Source of the DNA: Streptomyces flaveolus
GTDB taxonomy: Bacteria > Actinomycetota > Actinomycetes > Streptomycetales > Streptomycetaceae
Direction: 5' to 3'
Length of the DNA stretch: 64,000 nucleotides
Assembly (NCBI RefSeq): GCF_014648815.1
Contig: NZ_BMRV01000003.1
Location: forward strand, 124,001-188,000
Shown: positions 25,562 to 34,035 of the stretch, piece by piece
Position numbering within the stretch: the first letter of the stretch is position 1
Layout of the letters: each line of letters starts with the position of its first letter
Notes under the pieces: model-generated
Seen by the model: the letters and a program-made list of their open reading frames with translations, nothing else
Databases searched by the model: none
Told to the model about the DNA's origin: nothing
Made by a program: the position numbers and the translations under genes

Positions 25562-26193
25562 TGCTGGCCGAGGACAGTGTGCTGTTGCGGGACGGGCTCA
25601 TCGCCCTGCTCGACCGCTGCGGGCACCAGGTCGTCGCGGCGGTCGGCGACGCCGAGGCACTCGTCGCCGCGGTCGAGGAGCACGCCCCCGACGCCGTCGT
25701 CACGGACGTCCGCATGCCCCCCGGCTTCCAGGACGAGGGCCTGCACGCCGCGGTGCGGCTGCGGGAGAAGCGGCCCACGCTGCCGGTGCTGGTCCTCAGC
25801 CAGTACGTGCAGCGCGCCTACGCCGCCGAACTGCTGGACTCCGGCGACGGGACGGGCGTCGGCTATCTGCTGAAGGACCGGGTCGGCCAGGTCGAGGAGT
25901 TCGTCGAGGCCCTGTCCGAGGTCGCGTCCGGCGGCACGGTCGTCGACCCGGAGGTCGTACGGCAGTTGCTGCGCCGCCGCCGGGATCCGCTGGAGCGGCT
26001 CACCCCGCGCGAGCGGGAGGTGCTGGCGCTGATCGCACAGGGCAAGTCCAACGGCGCCGTCGCCCGCGAGCTGGTGGTGTCCGAGGCGGCCGTGGGCAAG
26101 CACATCGGCAACATCCTCACCAAGCTGGACCTGCCCCCGGCCGACGAGACCCACCGCAGGGTCCTGGCGGTCCTCGCGTATCTGCGGGCGTGA
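25534..26193 (+). CDS. NarL/LuxR-family response regulator
   Basis: 219 residues. The receiver domain has the acidic LAEDS, the phospho-acceptor in DAVVTDVRMPPGF and the Lys in VGYLLKDRV. The C-terminal HTH is LTPREREVLALIAQGKSN with EAAVGKHIGNILTKL. The start GTG 25534, 5 bp after GGAG, overlaps the kinase gene by 28 bp, so the pair is coupled. The receiver has PPGFQDEG after the Asp, a form common to streptomycete regulators paired with such kinases. Target genes are not evident; the divergent protease is a candidate. Confidence 0.9.
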   Translation: MRVDRALRVVLAEDSVLLRDGLIALLDRCGHQVVAAVGDAEALVAAVEEHAPDAVVTDVRMPPGFQDEGLHAAVRLREKRPTLPVLVLSQYVQRAYAAELLDSGDGTGVGYLLKDRVGQVEEFVEALSEVASGGTVVDPEVVRQLLRRRRDPLERLTPREREVLALIAQGKSNGAVARELVVSEAAVGKHIGNILTKLDLPPADETHRRVLAVLAYLRA

Positions 26194-26208
26194 GGCAGGG
26201 GCGGCCGC

Positions 26209-26976
26209 TCAGCGCAGCAGCAGCTGGACGAGCGCGACGGTGCCGATCGTCACGACGAGGCCCCGCAGGACCACGGGGCTGAAGCGGCGGCCCACCTTGG
26301 CCCCGAGGAAACCGCCGAGCCCGGAACCGGCCGCGATGAGCACGACCGCCGTCCAGTCGAAGTCCGCCGCGAAGAGGAAGAAGAGCGCGGCGACGGTGTT
26401 GACGACGGCGGCCAGGACGTTCTTCACGGCGTTCAGGCGCTGCAGGGGCTCGTCGAGGAGCATGCCCATCAGGGACAGGTAGATGATCCCCTGCGCGGCG
26501 GCGAAGTAGCCGCCGTAGACGCTGGCCAGCGTCAGACCGACGAACAGCAGCGGGCCGCCGTCGCGGCGGGCGACGCCACCCCTCCGTTCGCGGCGCCGGC
26601 GCACCAGGGCGGAGAGCCGGGGCTGGAACGCGACCAGCACGAGGGCGAGTCCGACCAGCACCGGCACGATCGTCTCGAACGCGTCGGCGGGCAGGGACAG
26701 CAGCAGCGTGGCCCCCGCGAGACCCCCGAGCAGGGCGCCGGCACCCAGCCTCAGAACGCGCCCGCGCTGGCCGCGCAGCTCCTCTCGGTAGCCGATGGCC
26801 CCGCTGACCGAACCGGGGATGAGACCGAGGGCGTTGGACACCGTCGCGGTGACGGGCGGCAGGCCCGCGGCCAGCAGCACGGGGAACGTGATCAGCGTCC
26901 CCGAGCCGACGACGCTGTTGACCGCCCCGGCCCCGACGCCCGCGGCGAACACCGCCGCCATGACCTCCGGCGTCAC
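26209..26976 (-). CDS. TauE/SafE-family sulfite/anion exporter permease
   Basis: 255 residues and about eight membrane helices in two pseudo-symmetric halves. Family motifs: GAGAVNSVVGSGTLITFPVLL at the N-terminus, NALGLIPGSVSGAIGYREEL, GGYFAAAQGIIYL and FLGAKVGRRF. TauE/SafE proteins move sulfite, sulfoacetate or related anions. The Ssu-like operon a few kilobases away also concerns organosulfur, but the two are not linked. GTG 26976 gives the usual VTPEVMAAVFAAG start. Confidence 0.85.
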   Translation of the reverse strand: MTPEVMAAVFAAGVGAGAVNSVVGSGTLITFPVLLAAGLPPVTATVSNALGLIPGSVSGAIGYREELRGQRGRVLRLGAGALLGGLAGATLLLSLPADAFETIVPVLVGLALVLVAFQPRLSALVRRRRERRGGVARRDGGPLLFVGLTLASVYGGYFAAAQGIIYLSLMGMLLDEPLQRLNAVKNVLAAVVNTVAALFFLFAADFDWTAVVLIAAGSGLGGFLGAKVGRRFSPVVLRGLVVTIGTVALVQLLLR

Positions 26977-27288
26977 GCCGCACCGCCCCGGACCGGCGGG
27001 CCGCTCCGCGGGAAGGTGTCCTGTGCATCTGTCACGCGGCCGACTGTACCCACCGCGTACGACGTGATCCTTGTCGGTCCCCAACAGGTCCTGCACGCAC
27101 ACTTCTTGACGTAAATTCACAAGATCCGACGGTGATACGATCACCGCGTTTGCGGAGCGGGCGGATGGGTGAAAGACGGCATCCCCGACTTCAGGGACGG
27201 CCCACGCAGCAACCCGGCGCGGGCGGTCCGCCGGGCCGCCCGCACGGACGGGAATTCAGCAAGCCGTCAGTCGCCTGAAGAGAGTCTT
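26977..27288. other. Divergent promoter region of the conservon, with palindrome
   Basis: This 312-bp gap separates the TauE gene (minus) from cvnA (plus). It contains TTGACG at 27106-27111, followed by relatively AT-rich DNA. An inverted repeat CGGTGAT-ACG-ATCACCG lies at 27130-27146. TACGAT inside that repeat could be a -10 box, but the distance from TTGACG (24 nt) is too long for a standard sigma-70 promoter, so the exact promoter is unresolved. GAAGAGAG at 27278 is the ribosome-binding site of cvnA. No small gene was recognised. Confidence 0.55.
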
Positions 27289-28461
27289 ATGACGGAATAC
27301 ACAGGGAACCCACTGGTGTGGGTCCTCCTCGTCGCCCTCGCCGCCGCCGCCGTGCTCATCAGCCGTCAGCGCAGGGCTGCCCGAGCGTTGCGGCAGGAAG
27401 TGCAGGGCCTGAAAGACCATTACACGGAGCTGGAGAACGATTACGGAAAGTCCGTGCGGGCGGCTCAGGAGCAGGCCGAGGACGAGACGAAGACCGTCCT
27501 GAAGTCCGCCATGCGCACCCTCCAGGGCCTGGCCGCCGAACAGCAGCTGGTCCTCACCCGGCTCCAGACCAAGTACGGCGACTCCGCCCTGCTGCAGGAC
27601 CTGCTGGAGATCGACCACACCAACTCGCAGTTCGGCCGGCGCGCCCAGTCCATCGCGGTGCTGTGCGACGGCTGGCTGGGCGGGCGGCGCGACACCGCCT
27701 CCGTCTACGACGTCGTCCGCAGCGCCCAGGGCAGGATCCGGCACTTCCGGCGGGTGGAGATCCTCTCCCAGGTCGACTTCGGCATCACCAGCCGGGCCGT
27801 CGAGCCCGTCGCCCTGGCCCTCGCCGAACTCCTCGACAACGCCACCAGCTACTCCAGCCCGGACACCGTCGTCGAGATCAACATCCGCACCGTGCCCAAG
27901 GGCATCTGCGTCGTCGTCGACGACGCCGGTGTCGGCATGAGCGACGAGGAGCGCACCCGCGCCGAGAAGCTGCTCTCCAGCGAGCGCGCCTCGGGCGTGG
28001 CGGGGCTGGGCAACCCCCCGCAGTTCGGCTTCGCCGTCATCGGCCTGCTGTGCGAGCGCTTCGGCTTCGAGGTGTCGGTGGACTCCTCCTCCCCCTACGG
28101 CGGCGTGCGCGCGGTCGTCCTGCTGCCGCACGAGCTGCTCACCGCCATGCCGGAGAAGAAGGCACCGGCCCCGGCCGCCGCGGGCACGGCCCGGCCGGTC
28201 CTGGACGGCGGGCCGGAAGCCTCGCTCACCTCGTCCCAGACCAGTGACGGCCTTCCCCGACGACGCCGCAAGCGGCCGATGGCCATCGTGCCCGGCAACA
28301 CCCCGGCCCCGCGCCCCGCCGGCCGCTCCGAATCCGAGCAGGCACAGATCATGGGTGCCTTCCAGCGGGGCACGCAGTCCGGCCGCGTCAGCCGGTCCGA
28401 GGACCCGGACCGGACGAGCAGAACACCTGGTGCAAGCAGCGAAGGACATGGAGTCTCGTGA
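27289..28461 (+). CDS. cvnA: Conservon protein CvnA, sensor-kinase-like ATP-binding protein
   Basis: 390 residues. One N-terminal membrane helix (about residues 8-27), a coiled-coil-like charged segment, then an HATPase domain with N-box LAELLDNATSYSSPDT (about 175-190), G1 box VVVDDAGVGMSDEE and a late GGVRAVVLLP. A Pro/Arg-rich disordered tail makes up the last 100 residues. In streptomycetes CvnA homologues sit at the membrane and assemble with CvnB, C and D in a complex likened to eukaryotic G-protein-coupled systems. No classic H-box His is evident before the ATPase domain. Its stop overlaps cvnB by 4 bp. Confidence 0.9.
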   Translation: MTEYTGNPLVWVLLVALAAAAVLISRQRRAARALRQEVQGLKDHYTELENDYGKSVRAAQEQAEDETKTVLKSAMRTLQGLAAEQQLVLTRLQTKYGDSALLQDLLEIDHTNSQFGRRAQSIAVLCDGWLGGRRDTASVYDVVRSAQGRIRHFRRVEILSQVDFGITSRAVEPVALALAELLDNATSYSSPDTVVEINIRTVPKGICVVVDDAGVGMSDEERTRAEKLLSSERASGVAGLGNPPQFGFAVIGLLCERFGFEVSVDSSSPYGGVRAVVLLPHELLTAMPEKKAPAPAAAGTARPVLDGGPEASLTSSQTSDGLPRRRRKRPMAIVPGNTPAPRPAGRSESEQAQIMGAFQRGTQSGRVSRSEDPDRTSRTPGASSEGHGVS

Positions 28462-28859
28462 ACGACGATCTGTCATGGATGCTCGACAGCGCCCTGGAGA
28501 TTCCCGGGGCTCTGCACGCGGTCCTGATATCCGCCGACGGTCTGCTGATGGCCCGGACGCAGGACTTCGACAAGGACGACGCGGACCGGGTCGCCGCAGC
28601 GATGAGCGGCGTGCAGTCGCTCAGCCGGACGCTCGCCTTCTTCTGTGAGGACCCGCACCAGGCGTGGCGGCAGACCCTGGTCGAGTTCGACGGCGGCTGG
28701 GTGTTCCTGATCTCCGCCGGCGAGGGCGCCTACCTCGGTGTCTCCGCCTCGCCCGAGGTCGACATGGCGGACATCACCTTCCGCATGCAGCAGCTCGTCG
28801 CCCAGCTCGGCAAGCGCCTGACGACACCGCCGCGCGAGAACCTCGGCGCCCACTCATGA
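28458..28859 (+). CDS. cvnB: Conservon protein CvnB, roadblock/LC7 domain
   Basis: 133 residues, a single roadblock/LC7 fold: LDSALEIPGALHAVLISADGLLMA, a central helix and QTLVEFDGGWVFLISAGEGAYLGV. In bacterial MglA-type systems the roadblock partner regulates the nucleotide state of a small GTPase, and CvnB is thought to play this part for CvnD. The gene starts with GTG overlapping the cvnA stop (GTGA) and ends overlapping cvnC (ATGA). Confidence 0.92.
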   Translation: MNDDLSWMLDSALEIPGALHAVLISADGLLMARTQDFDKDDADRVAAAMSGVQSLSRTLAFFCEDPHQAWRQTLVEFDGGWVFLISAGEGAYLGVSASPEVDMADITFRMQQLVAQLGKRLTTPPRENLGAHS

Positions 28860-29233
28860 CCGGCCACGACGGCTGGCAGCCGGAAGCCGCGGAATTAGTA
28901 CGGCCGTACGTCATCACCAAGGGCCGCGGCCTGCCCGACGACGAGCAGCTCTCCCTCATCACCCTGGTCACCGCGTCCGCCGACCACGCGCAGCGGCCGA
29001 CCCGGCTGTCCCCCGAGGAACAGAGCCTGCTGGACCTCTGCTCCGCCGGCTACCTCTCGGTCGCCGAGATCGCCGGGCACAGCCACCTCCCGCTGGGCGT
29101 GGTGCGGATCCTGCTGGCCTCCCTCATGGAAGGCGGCTACCTCACGACCCGCCCGCCGGTGGCCCGCGCCCGCCTCGCGGACAAGGAGATCCTGGAGGAG
29201 GTGCTCAATGGTCTCCGCGCCAAGTTTGGATGA
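28856..29233 (+). CDS. cvnC: Conservon protein CvnC (DUF742), with a TTA codon
   Basis: 125 residues of the DUF742 family: VRPYVITKGR near the N-terminus, then LCSAGYLSVAEIAGHSHLPLGVVRILLASLMEGGYL, which looks like a winged helix-turn-helix (about residues 60-100). Codon 14 (28895-28897) is TTA, the leucine codon read only by the developmentally regulated bldA tRNA in streptomycetes. Production of CvnC, and by translational coupling perhaps of CvnD, may therefore depend on bldA. The cvnD start lies inside its last codons. Confidence 0.92.
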   Translation: MTGHDGWQPEAAELVRPYVITKGRGLPDDEQLSLITLVTASADHAQRPTRLSPEEQSLLDLCSAGYLSVAEIAGHSHLPLGVVRILLASLMEGGYLTTRPPVARARLADKEILEEVLNGLRAKFG

Positions 29234-29801
29234 GCAGGCGTACGTCCGCGGCGGAGCGACCCAGACCGCGGTCAAGATCCTCGTCGTCGGGCACTTCGCC
29301 GTCGGCAAGACCACCCTCATCGGGTCCATCTCCGAGATCGAGCCCCTGTCCACCGAGGAGACGATGACGCAGGCCGCCGAGTCGGTCGACGACCTCAAGG
29401 GGGTCCAGGGCAAGACCACCACCACGGTCGCCATGGACTTCGGCCGTCTGACCATCAGCGACCGCGTCGTGCTCTACCTCTTCGGCACGCCCGGCCAGCA
29501 GCGCTTCGTCCAGATGTGGGAGGACATGGCCCGCGGCGCGCTCGGCGCCCTGGTGCTGGTCGACCCCGAACGGCTGGCGGACTCCTTCCCCGTGATCGAC
29601 CTCATCGAGCAGTACGGACTCGAGTACGCCATCGCCGTCAACCACTTCGACGGCGCCCCGCTGCGCGACGAGGCGGCGCTGCGCGAAGCCCTGGACCTGC
29701 TCGACGACACCCCCGTCGTCACCTGCGACGCCCGTGACGAGAGGTCCTCGGCCGCCGCACTGACCACTCTGGTCCGCTACTTGCTGGACCACACCCGCTA
29801 G
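29208..29801 (+). CDS. cvnD: Conservon protein CvnD, MglA-like small GTPase
   Basis: 197 residues. The P-loop GHFAVGKTT is near residues 28-36. The switch region contains KGVQGKTTTTVAMDFGRL. The G3 region is LFGTPGQQRF, with TPG where eukaryotic Ras has TAG. The G4 position reads NHFD rather than NKxD, as is usual in conservon GTPases. Partner genes cvnA, cvnB and cvnC are adjacent. The ATG lies 26 bp inside cvnC. Presumed role: nucleotide-dependent switch of the conservon complex, affecting development or antibiotic production. Confidence 0.92.
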   Translation: MVSAPSLDEQAYVRGGATQTAVKILVVGHFAVGKTTLIGSISEIEPLSTEETMTQAAESVDDLKGVQGKTTTTVAMDFGRLTISDRVVLYLFGTPGQQRFVQMWEDMARGALGALVLVDPERLADSFPVIDLIEQYGLEYAIAVNHFDGAPLRDEAALREALDLLDDTPVVTCDARDERSSAAALTTLVRYLLDHTR

Positions 29802-29815
29802 GAACTGAGAGCAAC

Positions 29816-31165
29816 ATGGACGCTCACGACACGGTCCCGGTGCCCCCGCCCGGGTGCCCTGCCCACGGCTCCGGCGGCCGGGTGCCGCTGTACGGGCCGG
29901 AGTTCGCCGCCGCCCCCCAGGCGTACTACGACTACCTGCGCCACTACGGGCCCGCCGCACCCGTCGAACTCGCCCCGGGCGTGGAGGCGACGCTGGTCAC
30001 CGACTACGCCGCCGCCCTGCAACTGCTGCAGGACTCCGGGACCTACCGCAAGGACGCGCGCCGCTGGCGGGCCTTCAACGAGGGCAAGGTCGCCCCGGAC
30101 AGCCCGGTCGTCCCGCTGCTCGCCTACCGGAACAACTGCATGTTCTCCGACGGGGCCGACCACCTGCGGCTTCGGCAGGCCGTCACCGACAGCATGGCGC
30201 GCGTGGACACCCGGCGGCTGACCCGGAGCACCGAGCAGATCTCCGGCTACCTCATCTCCCAGTTCGCCGCCCGCGGTTCCGCCGACCTCCTCGGCGACTA
30301 CGCCAAGCAGCTGCCGCTGTTCGTGTTCAACGAACTCTTCGGCTGCCCCGCCGACATCGGCGACCGGGTGCTGTTCGGCATCTCCGGCATGTTCGACGGG
30401 GTCAACGCGGAGAAGGCCACCGAGGTGCTGTTCCAGGCCGCGGGCGAGCTCGTCGCGCTCAAGCGGGGCAGGCCGGGCGACGACGTCACCTCCTGGCTGA
30501 TGCAGCACCAGGCAAACCTCACCGACGAGGAGATGGTCCACCAGCTGGCGCTGCTGCTGGGTGCCGGCGCGGAACCGCTGCGCAACCTCATCGGGAACAC
30601 CCTGCACCGGCTGCTCACCCACGACCGGTACGCCCGTGAGGGCGGTCTGATCGACGAGGCCCTGGACGACACGCTGTGGGAGAACCCTCCCATGTCGAAC
30701 TACGCCCCGCACTACCCGGCCGGTGACGTGGAACTCGCGGGACAGCCGCTGCAGTCGGGCGACCTGGTGCTGGTCAGCTTCGCCGCGGCCAACACCGGAC
30801 CCGCCCTCCAGGCCGCCCGGCAGGCCGGCAGCAACCGCGCCCACCTGGCGTGGAGCGCGGGCCCGCACGCCTGCCCCTCCAAGGAACCGGCCCGTCACAT
30901 CACCGTCACCGCCATCGAGAACCTGTTCAACGAGCTGCCCGACGTCGAACTCGCCGTTCCCGAGGACAGCCTGACCTGGCGGCCGGGCCCCTTCAACCGT
31001 GCCCTCGCCACCCTCCCGGCCCGCTTCACCCCGGCGCAGTCGGGCCGGCGCCCCGACCCCCGCAGCGGCCCCGGGGCAGCCGCGCCGGAGACCACGGCCG
31101 GACCGGCGCGCACCCCCGAACGAGGAGGCATGTGGAGCCAGTTCCTCAACTGGCTCACGCGGTGA
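29816..31165 (+). CDS. cvnE: Conservon cytochrome P450 CvnE, CYP157-like, lacking ExxR
   Basis: 449 residues, beginning 15 bp after cvnD. The heme ligand Cys is present in LAWSAGPHACPSKEPARHI. The I-helix reads LLGAGAEPLRN, lacking the usual acid-Thr pair. Where P450s have the K-helix ExxR, this protein reads EALDDTLWENPP, so neither Glu nor Arg is at the expected place. The CYP157 family of streptomycete conservons is known to lack ExxR, leaving Cys as the only invariant P450 residue; this protein fits that family. A Pro-rich tail ends in a Trp-containing amphipathic segment. Substrate unknown. Confidence 0.88.
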   Translation: MDAHDTVPVPPPGCPAHGSGGRVPLYGPEFAAAPQAYYDYLRHYGPAAPVELAPGVEATLVTDYAAALQLLQDSGTYRKDARRWRAFNEGKVAPDSPVVPLLAYRNNCMFSDGADHLRLRQAVTDSMARVDTRRLTRSTEQISGYLISQFAARGSADLLGDYAKQLPLFVFNELFGCPADIGDRVLFGISGMFDGVNAEKATEVLFQAAGELVALKRGRPGDDVTSWLMQHQANLTDEEMVHQLALLLGAGAEPLRNLIGNTLHRLLTHDRYAREGGLIDEALDDTLWENPPMSNYAPHYPAGDVELAGQPLQSGDLVLVSFAAANTGPALQAARQAGSNRAHLAWSAGPHACPSKEPARHITVTAIENLFNELPDVELAVPEDSLTWRPGPFNRALATLPARFTPAQSGRRPDPRSGPGAAAPETTAGPARTPERGGMWSQFLNWLTR

Positions 31166-31266
31166 TATCCGCAACATCCGCACAACCCGCCGCTTTCGCA
31201 TAAACGTTCAACGGCACGGGTAGTGAGCACGCGGCTCAAAGTTGCTCACGAGTAGAAGGAGGTGTC

Positions 31267-31374
31267 GTGGACCACATATCCACGAACGCCGCTTCCCCGC
31301 CGCCGATCTCCCCGATACCCGCCCGAACGGGCGGGTATCGTCTTGTGCGCCTGCGACGAGGGACGGGCCGGTGA
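31267..31374 (+). CDS. Putative 35-residue leader peptide upstream of the prenyltransferase
   Basis: GTG 31267 is preceded at 31255-31263 by AAGGAGGTG, a much stronger ribosome-binding site than that of the next gene. The frame gives VDHISTNAASPPPISPIPAR followed by TGGYRLVRLRRGTGR and TGA. The stop codon overlaps the GTG start of the prenyltransferase (GTGA), so ribosomes finishing the peptide can reinitiate on the enzyme gene. The peptide has a run of Pro codons (PPPISPIP) and no Trp. A 13-bp hairpin lies inside it. It has no recognisable domain; a cis-acting leader is more likely than a functional peptide. Confidence 0.55.
   Translation: MDHISTNAASPPPISPIPARTGGYRLVRLRRGTGR
31313..31340 (+). 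promoter_or_regulatory. 13-bp perfect hairpin inside the leader ORF (attenuator candidate)
   Basis: CGATACCCGCCCG and CGGGCGGGTATCG form a perfect stem around an AA loop, followed by TCTTGTG. It lies just after the Pro-rich part of the leader ORF and 31 bp before the prenyltransferase start. Translation of the leader would melt it, while stalling on the Pro codons would leave it or an alternative fold, so attenuation or a translational block is plausible. Confidence 0.55.
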
Positions 31375-32492
31375 CGGCGGAGTCCACGGGTGGCGGACTG
31401 CCGAGCACGCTCGGCGCCTTCACGAGCGGTCAGCTGCGAAGACTCGGCGCGGTCGCGGGCCTGTCCGAGACCGACCTCGACACCTACGCACACGTCCTGA
31501 CGGACACTCTGGGAGCGCAGAGCGACCGGTCGCTGGCGTTGCCGCCCCCCAACCGGACCTTCCTGTCCGACGACCACACCCCGGTGGAGTTCTCCCTCTC
31601 CTTCCAGCCGGGCGCGGCCCCCGCACTGCGGGTGCTCATGGAACCAGGCTGCGGCGCAGACAGCCTGGCTCACAACGGTCGCGTCGGGCTCGAGACGGTG
31701 CGGGCGATGGCGAAACGCTGGAACTTCAGCACCGGCCCGCTCGACGCGGTGCGGGACCTGTTCCTGCCGCGCTCCCCGCAGGGCCCCCTGGCCCTGTGGT
31801 GCGCGCTGGAACTGCGGCCCGGCGGCGTGCCCAAGGTCAAGGTGTACCTGAACCCGGCCGCCTCCGGGCCGGAGCGCACCGTGGAGACGGTGCGCGAGGC
31901 CCTGTACCGGCTGGGGCACCGGCAGGCGTTCGCCACGCTCCCCGCCGCCGACGGCTATCCGTTCGTCGCGCTCGACCTGGGGGACTGGGAGGAGCCCCGG
32001 GTGAAGGTCTACCTGCGGCACGACGACCTGACGGCCGGGCAGGCCGGGCGGCTGTCCCGGATGGACCCGAGCCCCCACCCCGCCGCGATCGAGGACTTCT
32101 TCCTCACGGCGGCGGGCGCCGCCACCCGGGTGGCGCGGCTCGACGGACGGCCCGGTCTGACGTGCCACTCCTTCACCGACACCGGCACGGCACGGCCGAG
32201 CGGCTTCACCCTCCACATCCCCGTCCGGGACTACGCCCGGCACGACGGGGAGGCCCTCGCACGGGGCGTGAGCGTGCTGTCCCGGTACGGCGTGGGCAGC
32301 CCCGTGCTCGGCCGGGCCCTGGCCGCCGTGACCGGGCGCCGGCCGGAGGACGGCGTGGGCCTGATCGCCTACCTGGCGCTGGCCCACCAGCAGGACCGCG
32401 CGCCGCGGGTGACGGCGTACCTCTCCGCGGAGGCGTACGCGGTCAGGCCGCCGGTCGCCCGGGAGGTGCGGGACCCGGTGGCGGTGCGCTGA
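31371..32492 (+). CDS. ABBA-type indole (tryptophan) prenyltransferase
   Basis: 373 residues. The protein has the DMATS-family barrel signatures: VEFSLSFQ, ALRVLMEPG, LALWCALELRPGG followed by VPKVKVYLNP, RVKVYLRHDD and RVTAYLSAEAY. The paired KVKVYL/RVKVYL strands supply the basic and Tyr residues that hold the diphosphate of dimethylallyl-PP. Bacterial relatives prenylate free tryptophan; the S. coelicolor homologue SCO7467 attaches the dimethylallyl group at C-5. A flavin monooxygenase gene converges on it, as expected for the SCO7467/SCO7468 pair. GTG 31371 is coupled to the leader ORF stop. Confidence 0.85.
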   Translation: MTAESTGGGLPSTLGAFTSGQLRRLGAVAGLSETDLDTYAHVLTDTLGAQSDRSLALPPPNRTFLSDDHTPVEFSLSFQPGAAPALRVLMEPGCGADSLAHNGRVGLETVRAMAKRWNFSTGPLDAVRDLFLPRSPQGPLALWCALELRPGGVPKVKVYLNPAASGPERTVETVREALYRLGHRQAFATLPAADGYPFVALDLGDWEEPRVKVYLRHDDLTAGQAGRLSRMDPSPHPAAIEDFFLTAAGAATRVARLDGRPGLTCHSFTDTGTARPSGFTLHIPVRDYARHDGEALARGVSVLSRYGVGSPVLGRALAAVTGRRPEDGVGLIAYLALAHQQDRAPRVTAYLSAEAYAVRPPVAREVRDPVAVR

Positions 32493-32509
32493 GCGAAGCG
32501 CTCGGCAGG

Positions 32510-32550
32510 GCCGAGGGCCCCTCGGTGGACGTCACCGGGGGGCCCTCGGC
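32510..32550. terminator. Terminator between convergent prenyltransferase and monooxygenase genes
   Basis: GCCGAGGGCCC pairs with GGGCCCTCGGC across a 19-nt loop. It lies between the two stop codons and can serve both directions. Confidence 0.75.
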
Positions 32551-32580
32551 GTGGACGGAGCGCGTGGGCGCGCGCGGCGG

Positions 32581-33879
32581 CTACACGTTGAGCGTCTCGC
32601 GGAACTCGCTCAGATAGGGGCCCACGTCGACCTGGATCGAGGCGCCCCGGGTCCTGCCGTAGCGCTGGGCGATCCCGTCGAGGTACGCGCCGATCTCCTC
32701 GCGCATCTCGTCCGCCCCGGGCAGCGCGGCCTCGCCGTCGATGATCCGCGACACCCACTCGGCCTGGGCCTCCACCAGCCGGGTGATCGCGCCCACGGGC
32801 CGCACCAGGCCGACGAAGTACAGGCCGGGCCGGCCGGCCGGGACGACCCGCCGGTACAGCTCCACCGCGCCGTCCGGCCCCAGCGGGCAGCCCGCGGGCA
32901 GGAAGGGGAAGGTCATGTGGAAGCCGGTGCAGTAGACGACCGTGTCCGCCTCCACGGCGGTGCCGTCGGTGAAGACGACCCGGCCGCCGTCGAAGGAGTC
33001 GATCGCCGGCTTCGGGGTCACCGCGCCGTGCCGGATCCGGCTGAGGATCTCGTCCGAGAGGGTCACGGCCGAGGAGAATACGGGGTGGTCGGGCTCGGGG
33101 AGGCCGTAGTCGGCGAGCCTGCCCCGCGCGACGAGCAGGGCCTGCTCCACGAAGCGGCGCTGCTCGGCGAAGGACATCGCGGACCACCAGGGCGCGTCGG
33201 CGATCTCGTCCACGGACATCCCGAAGAGCTGCTTGGGCACGATGTGCAGTCCCCGGCGCACGGACAGCACGGTCCGCGCGGCGTGCCGGGAGAGGTCCGC
33301 CGCGATGTCCACCGCCGACGCGCCCAGGCCGACCACGACGGTGCGCTGTCCGGCGAAGTCGCTGCCGTCGCGGTAGTCGAGGGAGTGCAGGATCGTTCCG
33401 GCGAAGGAGGCGGCGCCCGGCGGAAGGGGGTCGGGCAGGGCGGGCTCGCTGTGGTGCCCGGAGGCGACGATCACATGCTCGAACCGGCGCGACGTCGCCT
33501 CGCCGTCCGCGTCCCGGCTGTCGACGGTCCACATGCCGTCCGCGTCCTGGCGTACCGAGACCACCTCGGTGCGCAGCTCGACGCGGTCCAGCACCCCGGC
33601 CCACTCGGCGAACGCCCGCAGATAGGCGGCGACATCGCTGTGCCGCGGATAGAGGGGGTACGACGACGGCATCGGGAAGTCGGCGTAACAGGTCAGCTGC
33701 TTGGCCGTGTTGAGGTGCAGTGACAGATAACCCGGGCCCCGCTCACCCGCCTGCGGCTGGCGCCAGATCCCTCCGACGTCGGGAGCCTTCTCCAGGCAGA
33801 CGAAGTCGATACCGCGGTCGTTGAGGGCACGGGCCACAGCCAGCCCCGACAGACCGGCACCGATCACACACACTCGCAC
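32581..33879 (-). CDS. Flavin-containing monooxygenase (SCO7468-like, aldoxime-forming type)
   Basis: About 432 residues. The FAD-binding motif [15 protein letters not shown] is at the N-terminus, GGIWRQP follows, the FMO identity motif [11 protein letters not shown] (F-x-G-x3-H-x3-Y) is near residue 160, and the NADPH motif [13 protein letters not shown] near 185. The late [12 protein letters not shown] is typical. The S. coelicolor homologue SCO7468 turns 5-dimethylallyl-tryptophan into the indole-3-acetaldoxime, which then gives the nitrile. GTG 33879 follows GAGGGGAAA; the frame is open to 33924, but that start has no better signal. It converges on the prenyltransferase. Confidence 0.85.
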   Translation of the reverse strand: MRVCVIGAGLSGLAVARALNDRGIDFVCLEKAPDVGGIWRQPQAGERGPGYLSLHLNTAKQLTCYADFPMPSSYPLYPRHSDVAAYLRAFAEWAGVLDRVELRTEVVSVRQDADGMWTVDSRDADGEATSRRFEHVIVASGHHSEPALPDPLPPGAASFAGTILHSLDYRDGSDFAGQRTVVVGLGASAVDIAADLSRHAARTVLSVRRGLHIVPKQLFGMSVDEIADAPWWSAMSFAEQRRFVEQALLVARGRLADYGLPEPDHPVFSSAVTLSDEILSRIRHGAVTPKPAIDSFDGGRVVFTDGTAVEADTVVYCTGFHMTFPFLPAGCPLGPDGAVELYRRVVPAGRPGLYFVGLVRPVGAITRLVEAQAEWVSRIIDGEAALPGADEMREEIGAYLDGIAQRYGRTRGASIQVDVGPYLSEFRETLNV

Positions 33880-33993
33880 GGGCTTTCCCCTCAGGACGGA
33901 CACAAACCTCCCCCGATCATGCATTCATTGCCCATCCGCCTCTCCGTGCACACCAGTACGCAGGGCGAACTGCTGTGTCCGTACTCACGTTTC

Positions 33994-34029
33994 GCCCGGC
34001 GCGGCCGACGGCCGCGGTCCGCGCCGGGC
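33994..34029 (-). terminator. Terminator after paaK
   Basis: GCCCGGCGCGG pairs with CCGCGCCGGGC around a 14-nt loop, 7 bp beyond the paaK stop on the minus strand. Confidence 0.7.
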
Positions 34030-34035
34030 GCACGG

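Noticed and set aside
31267..31374. Trp-codon attenuator in front of the tryptophan prenyltransferase
   Set aside because: The leader peptide contains no Trp codon. Only a general leader/hairpin mechanism can be argued.
31262..32617. Alternative long frame starting at GTG 31262 over the prenyltransferase
   Set aside because: Its start is too close to AAGGAGGTG, and its translation is Arg/Pro/Gly-rich without family motifs, unlike the prenyltransferase frame.
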